From NCBI GenBank assembly GCA_963768975.1, contig CAVYKB010000012.1, positions 186,001 through 250,000 of the forward strand: a DNA stretch of 64,000 nucleotides. The letters are read 5' to 3'. The notes below the pieces were generated by a model. The model did not search any database. It was not told where the DNA came from and saw only the letters and a program-made list of their open reading frames with translations. Position numbers and translations under genes: made by a program. Positions 23,463 through 32,298 of the stretch are shown piece by piece (within the stretch, counting starts at the first letter, position 1; each line of letters opens with the position of its first letter). The DNA is from CADCTB01 sp963768975 (GTDB taxonomy: Bacteria > Actinomycetota > Acidimicrobiia > Acidimicrobiales > AC-14).

Positions 23463-26400
23463 TTGGGGGACAGCTTCGCCCATCTCCACGTCCACACCGA
23501 GTACTCCATGCTCGACGGGGCGGCGCGCATCGACGAGGTCGTGGCCGCCGCCGCGGCCGACGGGCAGCCCGCGATCGGCATCACCGACCACGGCAACATG
23601 TACGGCGTCCTCGATTTCTACCGGGCGGCCCGCAAGGCCGGCATTACCCCGGTCATCGGCACCGAGGCCTACATGGCCGGCGAGAGCCGTTTCGAGCGCC
23701 CCGTGCGCCGGGGCCGGGTCGACGACACCGGCGGCGAGATCGGCGAGGGGCAGAAGCTCTACTACCACCTGACCCTGCTGGCCGAGAGCAACCAGGGCTA
23801 CAAGAACCTGATGAAGCTCTCCTCGGAGGCCTATCTCGAAGGGTATTTCTACAAGCCTCGCGTGGACTGGGAGCTGCTGGAGCGCCACCACGAGGGCATC
23901 GTCGCCACCACCGGCTGCCTGGGCGGCGTCGTCAACCAGGCCCTCCTGCGCGACGACATCCCCCTGGCCACCAAGCTCACGTCCCGCCTGAGCGACATCT
24001 TCGGCCCGGACGGCCTCTACGTCGAGCTGCAGGACCACGGGATGCCCGAGCAGCACCGCACCAACCGTCACCTGATCGAGATCGCCCGCGAGCTGCACCT
24101 CCCCCTGCTGGCCACCAACGACAGCCACTACGTCCACCGGGAGGGCGCCGTCGCCCACGACGCCCTGCTGTGCGTGCAGACCGGCGCCCAGGTCGACGAC
24201 CCCAAGCGGTTCAAGTTCCACGGCGATGAGCACTACCTGAAGTCGGCGGCCGAGATGCGGGCCCTTTTCGCCGAGGTGCCGGATTCCTGCGACAGCACCC
24301 TGGAGATCGCCGAGCGGGCCAACGTCGAGATCGAGTTCGGTAAGGTCGAGCTGCCCGACTTCCCGCTGCCGGCGCCGTTCGCGTCCGACGACGAGTACCT
24401 CCGCCACCTCACATTCGAGGGGGCGAAAGCGCGGTACGGGAACCCCGTCCCCGGCGACGTCGCCGAGCGCCTCACCCGCGAGCTCGGCGTCATCGCCGAG
24501 ATGGGCTTCTCCGCCTACTTCCTCATCGTCTGGGACCTCATCCGCCACGCCCGCGAGCGCGGCATCCGGGTGGGCCCCGGCCGCGGCTCGGCCGCCGGCT
24601 CCTGCGCCGCATACTGCCTGCGCATCACCGACCTCGACCCGCTGGCCTACGGCCTGCTGTTCGAGGCCTTCCTGAACACCGGCCGGCGTGAGATGCCCGA
24701 TATCGACATGGACTTCGACGAGCGCTACCGGGCCGAGATGATCCGGTACGCGGCGGAGAAGTACGGCTCCGACCACGTGGCCCAGATCGTCACCTTCTCG
24801 ACGATCAAGGCCCGGGCCGCCGTGCGCGACGGCTCACGGGTGCTTGGCTACCCCTACGCCGTCGGCGATCGCATCGCCAAGCTGATGCCGGCGCTGATCA
24901 TGGGCCGCGACACGCCACTCGCCGCCTGCCTCGAGCCCATCCCCGGCTACGAAGAGGGCTACAAGATGGCCGCCGAGCTGCGGTCCCTCTACGAGAGCGA
25001 CCCCGACGCCAAGAAGGTGGTCGACGTCGCCCGCGGCCTCGAGGGCCTGCGCCGGCAGGACGGTATCCACGCCGCCGCGGTCGTCATCACCCGGGAGCCC
25101 CTCACCGAGTACCTGCCGATCCAGCGCAAGCCCGGCGCCGACGGCGACATCTCCAACGCCCCAATCGTCACCCAGTACGAGATGCACGGTGTGGCCGACC
25201 TCGGCCTGCTCAAGATGGACTTCCTGGGCCTGCGCAACCTCTCGGTCATCGAGAAGGCGCTCGATCTCATCGAGGTCACGACCGGCACCAGGCTCGACAT
25301 CGACACCATCCCCCTCGACGACGACAAGACCTTCGAGATGCTGCGCCGGGGCGACTCGGTCGGCGTGTTCCAGCTCGAGGGCGGGCCGATGCGCGCCCTC
25401 ATGCGCTCCCTCGCTCCCACCTGCTTCGAGGACATCGGCGCCCTGGTCGCGCTGTACCGGCCCGGCCCGATGGCGGCCAACATGCACAACGACTTCGCCG
25501 ACCGCAAGAACGGGCGCAAGCCGATCACCGGTCCCCACCCCGAGTTCTCCGAGGTCCTGGCCGACACCTACGGCCTGATGATCTACCAGGAGGGGCTGCT
25601 GCGCATCGCCGAGCGCTTCGCCGGCTACTCGGCGTATGAGGGCGACGTGCTCCGCAAGGCCTGCGGCAAGAAGATCCGGGCGCTCATGGCCACCGAGCGG
25701 GAGAAGTTCGTCGCCGCCTGCGAGCGCAACGGCTACGGCGCCGGGCTGGGCAGCACGATCTTCGACATCATCGAGCCGTTCGCCGACTACGCCTTCCGCA
25801 AGTCGCACGCCTTCTGCTACGGCAAGGTCGCCTACCAGACGGCCTGGCTGAAGGCGAACCACCCGGTCGAGTACCTGGCCGCCCTGCTCACCTCGGTCAA
25901 GGACGACAAGGACAAGACCGCGGTCTACCTGGCCGAGTGCCGCACCATGGGCGTCGACGTCCTCGTTCCCGACATCAACAAGTCGATGAGTGACTTTGTC
26001 GCCGTCGACGGCAAGATCCCCTTCGGGCTGTCGGCCATCCGCAACGTGGGGGAGGGGCTGGTCGGCCAGATCGTCGCCGAGCGCGACGCCAGCGGCACCT
26101 TCACCGACTTCTACGACTTCTGCTCGCGGGTCAGCCCCATGGTCCTCAACAAGCGATCGGTGGAGTCGCTGATCAAGGCCGGCGCCTTCGACTCCCTCGG
26201 CCACCCCCGCCGGGGCCTGCTCATGGTGTTCGAGCAGGTCATCGACCGCACGCTGGCCCGCCGGCGGGAAGCGGACCTGGGGATCATGAGCCTCTTCGGC
26301 GACCTTGCTAGCTCAACTTCGGCCGAAGGCCCCGGATCGGCCCTCGACGAGCGCATGCCCATCCCCGACCTGGAGTTCGAGCCGCCCGAGCGGCTGGCCC

Positions 26401-26993
26401 ATGAGAAGGAGATGCTCGGCCTCTACGTCAGCAGCCACCCGCTGCTCGGGGTGGAGTCGGCCCTGCGCCGGCACACCGACTGCTCGATCAACGAGCTCCG
26501 GGAGCTGCGCGACGGCGAGATGCGGTGGGTGGGCGGCGTCGTCACCGGGCTGTCGCGCAAGTACACCAAGCGGGGCGACCTGATGGCCACCTTCACCCTG
26601 GAGGATCTCCAGTCCGCCATCGAGGTTTTCGTGTTCCCGCGCACCATGCTCGACTACGGCGCCTACCTCGCCGACGACGCCATCGTGTGCGTCAAGGGCC
26701 GGATCGACCTCCGGGAGGAGCCGGCGAAGATCGTGTGCATGGAGCTCAAGCGGCCTGATATGAGCCCCGAGCACCGCCGGCCGGTCCGCATCAAACTCGA
26801 CCCCTCGGTCCTCACGGCGAAGTGCCTCGCCCAGCTCAAGGACGTCCTCCGCTCCCACCCTGGGAGCCAACCCGTGCTCGTCCATCTAGACTCAACCATC
26901 CTGCGACTTCCGGACGAGTTCCGGGTGGACGCAGGAAACGGGCTGGTCGCCGAGTTGCGCGAACTGCTCGGAGCGAATGGACTAGTGGGGTAA
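23463..26993 (+). CDS. dnaE: DNA polymerase III alpha subunit, DnaE1 type
   Basis: Replicative polymerase catalytic subunit of 1176 residues, the usual size. The TTG start is chosen because the PHP-domain motif HLHVHTEYSMLDG begins 6 residues later and GGGGG precedes it. The PHP domain includes GITDHGNMYG. The catalytic palm motif PDIDMDF is near residue 413, the fingers/helix-hairpin parts follow, and an OB domain lies towards the end (MRWVGGVVTGLSRKYTKRGDLMATFTLED broken here at 20-residue intervals in the genome text: positions about 26519-26605). The intact PHP histidines suggest the exonuclease site is kept. Confidence 0.97.
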   Translation: MGDSFAHLHVHTEYSMLDGAARIDEVVAAAAADGQPAIGITDHGNMYGVLDFYRAARKAGITPVIGTEAYMAGESRFERPVRRGRVDDTGGEIGEGQKLYYHLTLLAESNQGYKNLMKLSSEAYLEGYFYKPRVDWELLERHHEGIVATTGCLGGVVNQALLRDDIPLATKLTSRLSDIFGPDGLYVELQDHGMPEQHRTNRHLIEIARELHLPLLATNDSHYVHREGAVAHDALLCVQTGAQVDDPKRFKFHGDEHYLKSAAEMRALFAEVPDSCDSTLEIAERANVEIEFGKVELPDFPLPAPFASDDEYLRHLTFEGAKARYGNPVPGDVAERLTRELGVIAEMGFSAYFLIVWDLIRHARERGIRVGPGRGSAAGSCAAYCLRITDLDPLAYGLLFEAFLNTGRREMPDIDMDFDERYRAEMIRYAAEKYGSDHVAQIVTFSTIKARAAVRDGSRVLGYPYAVGDRIAKLMPALIMGRDTPLAACLEPIPGYEEGYKMAAELRSLYESDPDAKKVVDVARGLEGLRRQDGIHAAAVVITREPLTEYLPIQRKPGADGDISNAPIVTQYEMHGVADLGLLKMDFLGLRNLSVIEKALDLIEVTTGTRLDIDTIPLDDDKTFEMLRRGDSVGVFQLEGGPMRALMRSLAPTCFEDIGALVALYRPGPMAANMHNDFADRKNGRKPITGPHPEFSEVLADTYGLMIYQEGLLRIAERFAGYSAYEGDVLRKACGKKIRALMATEREKFVAACERNGYGAGLGSTIFDIIEPFADYAFRKSHAFCYGKVAYQTAWLKANHPVEYLAALLTSVKDDKDKTAVYLAECRTMGVDVLVPDINKSMSDFVAVDGKIPFGLSAIRNVGEGLVGQIVAERDASGTFTDFYDFCSRVSPMVLNKRSVESLIKAGAFDSLGHPRRGLLMVFEQVIDRTLARRREADLGIMSLFGDLASSTSAEGPGSALDERMPIPDLEFEPPERLAHEKEMLGLYVSSHPLLGVESALRRHTDCSINELRELRDGEMRWVGGVVTGLSRKYTKRGDLMATFTLEDLQSAIEVFVFPRTMLDYGAYLADDAIVCVKGRIDLREEPAKIVCMELKRPDMSPEHRRPVRIKLDPSVLTAKCLAQLKDVLRSHPGSQPVLVHLDSTILRLPDEFRVDAGNGLVAELRELLGANGLVG

Positions 26994-27021
26994 CACCGAC
27001 CCGGGGGAGCACGGCCGACCC

Positions 27022-27693
27022 ATGGCATTACAGGCAGAGACCAAAGACTGCACGGGGCTGAGCGACTCCGAGCTGTCGGAGATGGCCGACATCTGCGCCG
27101 ACGGCAGCGCCGGCTACGACGTTGGCATCCTTTCCAAGCAGGTGGAGGAGTGGGTCCTGGTCACCCAGGTGCGCGACGGCGCCAAGCTCAGCGCGTTCTC
27201 GTTCTGCACGCTGGAGCGCATCGGCGGCACGCCGTCGGTCATCATCGGCATGGCGTCGGTGAAGCGGACGTCTCGCCGTGACGCGGTGCTGCGCTGCCTG
27301 ATCGGCGAGCAGCTGCGCCGGGCCGTGCTCGCCTTCCCCGACGAGGACGTGCTGGTGGGCACCCGGTTCCTCGACCCGAGTGGTTTCGCCGCCTTCGAGG
27401 GCCTGGAGGACATCGTCCCCCGACCCGGCCACAAGGCGTCCGGCGAGGAGCGGGCCTGGGGCCGGCGGCTGGCCAAGCGCTTCGGCGCCGAGGGCCGGGT
27501 CGACGACCGCACCTTCCTCATCTCGGGCACCGGCGACACCCCGCCGGCGCTCGATCACGAGTGCATCGACCCCTCCGGGCTCGACCCCTCGGTGGTGGCG
27601 TTCTTCGACAGCCTCGACCGCTCCCGCGGCGACGCACTGATCGGCTTCGGCTGGGCCATGGCGGAGTACCTGGCCGCCCGCGCCTCCAAGTAA
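27022..27693 (+). CDS. Conserved-looking hypothetical protein
   Basis: Not recognised. The 223-residue soluble alpha/beta protein starts 28 bases after dnaE and could be co-transcribed. A middle segment (FSFCTLERIGGTPSVIIGMA then RRDAVLRCLIGEQLRRAV) resembles an acetyltransferase-like sheet-helix arrangement, but no acetyl-CoA loop is evident. Codon use matches its neighbours. Confidence 0.75.
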   Translation: MALQAETKDCTGLSDSELSEMADICADGSAGYDVGILSKQVEEWVLVTQVRDGAKLSAFSFCTLERIGGTPSVIIGMASVKRTSRRDAVLRCLIGEQLRRAVLAFPDEDVLVGTRFLDPSGFAAFEGLEDIVPRPGHKASGEERAWGRRLAKRFGAEGRVDDRTFLISGTGDTPPALDHECIDPSGLDPSVVAFFDSLDRSRGDALIGFGWAMAEYLAARASK

Positions 27694-27725
27694 CAGCTGT
27701 CCCATCCCCGTCGTATGCTTTCGGT

Positions 27726-28283
27726 ATGGCTCTGACTTCGACGCGCCTCACGGCCGAGGAGTACTTTGCCCTTCCCCCCACCGAACAACGCACGCAGTTG
27801 ATCAACGGGGAGATCGTGGTGACCGAGGCCGTCCTGCGCCACCAGCGGATCGCAGGGGAGATCTACTTCCTTCTCACCTCGTGGCTTCGAGCCCACCCAG
27901 GCCATGGTGAGGCCGGTTTTCCGGTCGACGTTCACCTTGACGACTTCAACGTCTTCGCTCCCGACGTGTGGTGGGTACCGGAGCATGCTCGGCCGTCGCG
28001 CGACGCCAAGCGAATTGTCGGTCCGCCCGCACTGGCTATCGAGGTGCGTTCGCCGTCGACGTGGCGCTACGACATCGGCGCCAAGAAGCGAAAGTACGAG
28101 GAGTTGGGCCTTGCCGAGCTCTGGCTGGTCGACACCGCCGCCGACGAGATCCTCGTCTACCGGCGCTCGACTCCCGGGGTCTCAGAGTTCGATGTGGCGG
28201 TCGAACTCACCTCGGCGGAAACCCTGACCACGCCGCTGATCCCCGGCTTCACCCTCGACGTGGCCGCCCTCTTCGATCGCTAG
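27726..28283 (+). CDS. Uma2-family (DUF820) PD-(D/E)XK nuclease-like protein
   Basis: 185 residues from ATG 27726. The family signature is complete: LTAEEYFALPPTEQRTQLINGEI-like start, VDVHLDDFNVFAPDVWWVP (active-site Asp), ALAIEVRSPST (Glu of the ExK site) and RKYEELGLAELWLVDTA with VYRR. Uma2 proteins are abundant in Actinobacteria and Cyanobacteria and of uncertain role. The gene is less GC-biased at third positions than dnaE, which may reflect transfer. It overlaps the convergent neighbour by 4 bases. Confidence 0.88.
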   Translation: MALTSTRLTAEEYFALPPTEQRTQLINGEIVVTEAVLRHQRIAGEIYFLLTSWLRAHPGHGEAGFPVDVHLDDFNVFAPDVWWVPEHARPSRDAKRIVGPPALAIEVRSPSTWRYDIGAKKRKYEELGLAELWLVDTAADEILVYRRSTPGVSEFDVAVELTSAETLTTPLIPGFTLDVAALFDR

Positions 28284-28930
28284 CGGCCGGGCAGTAGGGC
28301 GGCGATCTGCTTGGTGCAGTGGCCGTCGGTGGGGCCGGCGACCACGACCAGCAGCCGGCCGGGCCGGAAGCCCATGACCCGGGTCAACTCCCGGGGCGAC
28401 GAGCGCCGGCGGCGCAGCCGGTACAGCTCCATGGCCAGGCGCCTGTCGCCCAGCGGGAGCTGGTGCACGGTGCCGTTCCACCCGAAACGGCACTCATAGC
28501 CTCCGGGGCCGGCGAGGACCAGCGGGCCCTCGGTGGGCTCCACGAGGGCCAGCGAGGGCCGGTCGCCGGCGACGGTCCAGTACGGGACGCTCACGCCGGC
28601 GAATCCGAGCAGCGGACCCGTGGGCGGGTGGCGGAGAGCATTGAGGTAGCGCTCGGCCCGCCGGGGGCTCAGTCCGCCGACGCGCTCGGGCGGGCGTGCG
28701 AGGGTCACCGCCTCGGGCCGCACCGAGTCCGGCGGGTCCAGGGGATCGCCGATCGGCGCGGAGGTCACGTCGAAGGCCTCGAGTGGCTCACCGCCCTCCG
28801 GAAATAGGGCTCGCACGAAGGCACCGGAATCGAGGTCGATGCCGACGCACCCATCGGTTTGGGGGGCGAGGACCAGCATTCGCAGATCCGCCCCGGCGAT
28901 CGTTACCCGGTACCGAACTTCCGTCCGCAT
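28280..28930 (-). CDS. Hypothetical protein
   Basis: Not recognised. From ATG 28930 (MRTEVRYRVTIAGADLRML) the product has 216 residues, beta-rich with a basic C-terminal third (RRRRSSPRELTRVMGFRPGR) and a final HCTKQIAALLPGR. A start at 28981 adds 17 poorly biased residues. No membrane segment. Convergent with the Uma2 gene. Confidence 0.6.
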   Translation of the reverse strand: MRTEVRYRVTIAGADLRMLVLAPQTDGCVGIDLDSGAFVRALFPEGGEPLEAFDVTSAPIGDPLDPPDSVRPEAVTLARPPERVGGLSPRRAERYLNALRHPPTGPLLGFAGVSVPYWTVAGDRPSLALVEPTEGPLVLAGPGGYECRFGWNGTVHQLPLGDRRLAMELYRLRRRRSSPRELTRVMGFRPGRLLVVVAGPTDGHCTKQIAALLPGR

Positions 28931-29207
28931 GGAAGGAAATGGTGGCCCGCCGCTCACGCGAAGTGGTGGATGGTCCCGCAACGTTCGGTCGTGCGTGCGG
29001 CCGGCCGGGATCCCAGCCCCGTTGGGCGCCGGTCACGGCGCCGACTCACCCTGCGGTGCCCGGGCCGGAGAGCGCCTTCTTTCGGTCGGAGCCGGCGGGC
29101 GATCTCGCCTTCCTTGCCGGCCAATCCGCCGTCCCCGATACCGCGGTCCCGCGGGACGCCATTTCGACCATCACGCCGGGGGAGGCCACGATGGTAGGGT
29201 CACCTAC
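28931..29207. other. Intergenic region before the aldolase-like gene
   Basis: A divergent gap of 277 bases. An open frame of 90 codons (28939-29211, GGAAGGA before its ATG, ending ATMVGSPT) runs across it, but its Pro/Arg/Ala composition looks non-coding. No hairpin or strong promoter motif was found. A ribosome-site-like GGGGGAGG precedes ATG 29191, which is out of frame with the next gene. Confidence 0.35.
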
Positions 29208-30002
29208 ATAAATCTCTTCGGCTTCACCAACTCGCCGGCGGCCGCCCGGGCGGTGGTCGACGCGGGGGCGACCGGCGTGGTTGTCGACTGGGAGCGGCGG
29301 GGCAAGGGCCGGCGCCAGGCGGGCGTCGACACCCAGATCAACACCGACACCCCCGAGGATCTGGCTGCCGTTCGGGCGGCGACCGCCGGCGTGGTCCTGT
29401 GCCGGGTCAACCAATGGTCGCGGTGGACGCCGGCCGAGATCGACCTGGCCATCGGGCGCGGCGCCGATGAGATTCTCCTCCCCATGGTGCGCCGGCCGGA
29501 GGAGCTCGACGCCGCCCTCGAGGTCGTCGCCGGCCGGTGCCGGCTCGGCATCCTGGTGGAGACGACCGAGGCGGTGCGCCGGGTGGACGAGCTGGTCGCC
29601 CGGCCGCTGTCGAGGATCTACGTCGGCCTGAACGACCTCATGATCGACCGGGGCGGCGGCCCCCTGTTCGCCGCTCTGGTGGACGGCACCGTCGACCGTG
29701 TGGCCACCGCCGCGGCCGGCGCCGGCATCGCCTTCGGGGTGGCCGGGCTCACCCTGCCCGAGGCGGGCCGGCCGGTGCCCTGCCGCCTCGTCCTCGGTGC
29801 CCTGGCCCGGGCCGGCGCCTCCTTCACCTTCCTCCGCCGGTCGTTCTGGGCCGACGTCGCGGGCCGCGACCTAACGGTGGAGGTGCCGCGCATCCTCGCC
29901 GCCGCCGCCGGCGCCGGCCGGCGGTCCTCCGCCGCGGTGGCGGCCGACCACACGGAGCTGACAGCCATCATCGCGATGCAGCGCGAGGACCAGGCGGTGT
30001 GA
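29208..30002 (+). CDS. HpcH/HpaI aldolase / citrate-lyase-beta-like protein, start unresolved
   Basis: A TIM-barrel pyruvate-aldolase-superfamily protein of about 264 residues. Landmarks are INLFGFTNSPAAARAVVDAG, GVVVDWE, the metal-site region DEILLPMVRRPEEL, GILVETTEAV, RIYVGLNDL and the terminal SFTFLRRSFWAD. No ATG, GTG or TTG exists in frame near the start of homology. The frame begins with ATA at 29208, and the well-placed ATG 29191 (GGGGGAGG upstream) is out of frame by one. Either a rare start or a one-base indel near 29191-29208 is involved. It overlaps the next gene as GTGA, suggesting an operon with the epimerase and the GT-HAD gene. Confidence 0.75.
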   Translation: MNLFGFTNSPAAARAVVDAGATGVVVDWERRGKGRRQAGVDTQINTDTPEDLAAVRAATAGVVLCRVNQWSRWTPAEIDLAIGRGADEILLPMVRRPEELDAALEVVAGRCRLGILVETTEAVRRVDELVARPLSRIYVGLNDLMIDRGGGPLFAALVDGTVDRVATAAAGAGIAFGVAGLTLPEAGRPVPCRLVLGALARAGASFTFLRRSFWADVAGRDLTVEVPRILAAAAGAGRRSSAAVAADHTELTAIIAMQREDQAV

Positions 30003-30880
30003 AGGCGCTGGTCACCGGCGCCGGCGGCTTCGTCGGCGCCCATCTGTGCGCCCGGCTGGCCGCCGAGGGGTGGGACGTCGTCGGCACCGTGCGCCCCGGA
30101 TCGTCGGCGCCGGGGAGGGTGGAAGTCGACCTCACCGACCCGGTCGCTACAGCCGAGGTGGCCCACGCCGCCGACCCTGACGTCGCCTTCCTGCTGGCCG
30201 CCAGCCGGGCCCAGGCCACGCCGGCCGAGCGGGCCGCCACCATGGCGGTCAACGCGTCGAGCGGCGCCTGGGTGGTCGACGCCCTGGGCGACCGGTGCCG
30301 GGCCGTCGTGGCCCTGGGCTCCTCCACCGAGTACGCCGAGACCGCCGGCCCCATGGACGAGTCCACGCCGATGCGGCCCCGGGGCTTCTTCGGTGCCACC
30401 AAGGCCGCTGGCTCGCTGCTGGTGGCGGCCACCGCCGGCGCCCGGGGCCTGCGGGCGGCCGTCCTGCGGGCCTTCCAGGTGTACGGGCCGGGCGACCACC
30501 CTCACCGGCTGGTGCCCACCGTCCTGCGGGCGGCGTGCACGGGCGCCGTCCTGCCGCTGACCGGTCCCGGCATGCGCCGGGATTGGATCTACGTCGACGA
30601 CCTGGTCGAAGCCTGCCTGCGGGCCGCGGTGGCCGACGACCTGCCTCCCGGCCAGGTCCTCAACATCGGCACCGGCACCCAGACGGCGAACGAGGAGCTG
30701 GTGGCTCTCGTGCGTTGGGTGACCGGCCGGCGGATCGACGTGGTCTCGGGTGCGCATCCGGGCTGCCCTTGGGACACCGGCTCGTGGGTGTGCGACCCGT
30801 CGTTGGCGGCCGAGCTCCTCGGCTGGGAAGCGGCGGTGGACCTGGAGAAGGGCCTGGCCCGCTGCTGGGCCTCGGGATGA
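29999..30880 (+). CDS. NAD-dependent epimerase/dehydratase
   Basis: Short-chain dehydrogenase of the extended type, 293 residues, likely acting on a nucleotide sugar. The NAD loop is VTGAGGFVGAHL. The catalytic serine region is LGSSTEYAE. The usual YxxxK motif is replaced: the aligned segment reads FFGATKAAG, with Phe for Tyr but Lys present. RAFQVYGPGDHPHRLVP and RDWIYVDDLVEA are typical substrate-side motifs. The missing tyrosine makes activity uncertain. The GTG start overlaps the aldolase stop and its own stop overlaps the next ATG. Confidence 0.87.
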   Translation: MKALVTGAGGFVGAHLCARLAAEGWDVVGTVRPGSSAPGRVEVDLTDPVATAEVAHAADPDVAFLLAASRAQATPAERAATMAVNASSGAWVVDALGDRCRAVVALGSSTEYAETAGPMDESTPMRPRGFFGATKAAGSLLVAATAGARGLRAAVLRAFQVYGPGDHPHRLVPTVLRAACTGAVLPLTGPGMRRDWIYVDDLVEACLRAAVADDLPPGQVLNIGTGTQTANEELVALVRWVTGRRIDVVSGAHPGCPWDTGSWVCDPSLAAELLGWEAAVDLEKGLARCWASG

Positions 30881-32196
30881 ACGTCGCCGTCGTCACTCCC
30901 GTCTACCGGAACGCCTCGACGCTCGAGGAGCTCTCCCGGCGACTGGGCGCCGCGCTCGACGCCCACTCCTGGACCCTGCGCTTCGTGATCGACGCGTCCC
31001 CTGACGCCAGCCTGGCCGTCGCCGAGGGCCTGGCCGCCGCCGACGCCCGGCTGCGGGTGACGGCCCTGGCCCGCAACGCCGGCCAGAACCGGGCCCTCCT
31101 CGCCGGCCTGGCGGAGCCGGCGCAGGGCGCCAGCGCCTGGGTGTGCCTCGACGCCGACCTGCAGGACCCGCCGGAGGCGCTGCCCGCCCTGCTCGGCCGC
31201 CTGGCCCGGGGCGACGCCGGCGTCGTTTTCGCCGGCCGGCGGGGCGCCTATGAGAGCCGGGTCCGCCTGTTCACCGGCGCCGTGCACCGCGCCGCGCTGG
31301 CCCGCCTCACCGGCCTGCCGCCCGACGCCGGCGCCTTCCTGGCCATGGACCGCCCGTCGCGCGACCGGCTTCTGGCCCTCGACCCCCCGGGCATCGTCGC
31401 TGGCGTGGGCGCCGCCGGCCTCCGGTGCGAATCGCTCCCGGTGGAGCGGGCCGCCCGCCCGTCGGGCACCTCCGCGTGGACTGCTCAGGGCCGGGTCGGC
31501 CAGTCGGCGCGGTCGCTGGCGTGGGCGTGGCGCACGACGTCGAGCATGCGGCGGAACGCCGGCTCGGGCGGCCCGCGTGGGATGCTCACCGAGGTGGTGT
31601 CCGCAGTGGTGTTCGACATCGGGGGCGTGCTCCTCGAGTGGGACCCGAGGCTGGTCTACCGGGACCTGCTCCCCGACCCGGCCGACCTCGACCGCTTCCT
31701 CGCCGAAGTCTGCACGCCGGAATGGAACGCCGCCCTCGACGCCGGCCGCTCCTTCGACGAGGCGTGCGCCGAACTGGCCAGCCGCCACCCCGACCACGCC
31801 GAGCTCGTCCACGCCTGGAAGCGCCAGGACGAGATGATCGCCGGCGAGATCGCCGGCACCGCCGAGCTGGTCGAGCGGCTGCATGACGCCGGCGTCCCGC
31901 TCTATCTCCTCACCAACATGCCGGCCGACGTGTTCGCCGCCCGGCGGGCGCGGTACCCGGTCCTGCAGCGCTTCGACGGCGCCGTCGTCTCCGGCGAGGA
32001 GGGCGTCCTCAAGCCGTCGCCGGAGATCTTCGCCATCCTCCACCACCGGTACCGGCTCGACCCGGCCGCCACCCTGTTCGTCGACGACATGGAGGCCAAC
32101 GTGGCCGGCGCCCTCTCCGCCGGCTTCCTGGGCCACCTCTTCGTCGATGCGCCGACTCTGGCCGCCTCCCTCGGGGACCACGGGCTGGCGGTGTAG
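30877..32196 (+). CDS. Family 2 glycosyltransferase fused to HAD-superfamily phosphatase
   Basis: One uninterrupted frame of 439 residues. Residues 1-~225 form a GT2 domain: VAVVTPVYRNASTLEEL, ARNAGQNRALLAGL and CLDADLQDPPEALP with the DxD-type metal site, similar to dolichyl-phosphate sugar synthases. Residues ~236-439 form a HAD subfamily IA domain: VVFDIGGVLLEWD (nucleophile Asp), LYLLTNMPAD (Ser/Thr motif), SGEEGVLKPSPEIF (Lys) and LFVDDMEANVAGA (Asp pair). An internal ATG at 31582 begins the HAD part in frame, so separate translation cannot be excluded. It overlaps the epimerase gene as ATGA. Confidence 0.85.
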   Translation: MNVAVVTPVYRNASTLEELSRRLGAALDAHSWTLRFVIDASPDASLAVAEGLAAADARLRVTALARNAGQNRALLAGLAEPAQGASAWVCLDADLQDPPEALPALLGRLARGDAGVVFAGRRGAYESRVRLFTGAVHRAALARLTGLPPDAGAFLAMDRPSRDRLLALDPPGIVAGVGAAGLRCESLPVERAARPSGTSAWTAQGRVGQSARSLAWAWRTTSSMRRNAGSGGPRGMLTEVVSAVVFDIGGVLLEWDPRLVYRDLLPDPADLDRFLAEVCTPEWNAALDAGRSFDEACAELASRHPDHAELVHAWKRQDEMIAGEIAGTAELVERLHDAGVPLYLLTNMPADVFAARRARYPVLQRFDGAVVSGEEGVLKPSPEIFAILHHRYRLDPAATLFVDDMEANVAGALSAGFLGHLFVDAPTLAASLGDHGLAV

Positions 32197-32211
32197 GCCG
32201 GCTGTGCGCTG

Positions 32212-32298
32212 TCGCATTCAACGACCTCGACGCCTTCCCTGGCGGCATCGGCCCTGGTGCTCGACGACTACCACGTCATCAAGGCTCGCCGGCTAACC
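32212..32298 (+). pseudogene. Remnant of a MalT-type LuxR-family regulator
   Basis: In the 96-base gap after the GT-HAD gene, the plus strand encodes SLAASALVLDDYHVIK (about 32237-32283). LVLDDYH(V/L)I is the Walker B hallmark of MalT/LAL regulators, whose ATPase domain carries it near residue 130 of ~900. Nothing else of such a gene is present on either side, so this looks like a short leftover from a deletion. The match is short and from memory. Confidence 0.4.

Noticed and set aside
28939..29211. 90-codon plus-strand frame before the aldolase-like gene
   Set aside because: A good ribosome site precedes it, but composition is Pro/Arg/Ala-rich without secondary-structure logic and it ends where the aldolase homology begins in another frame.
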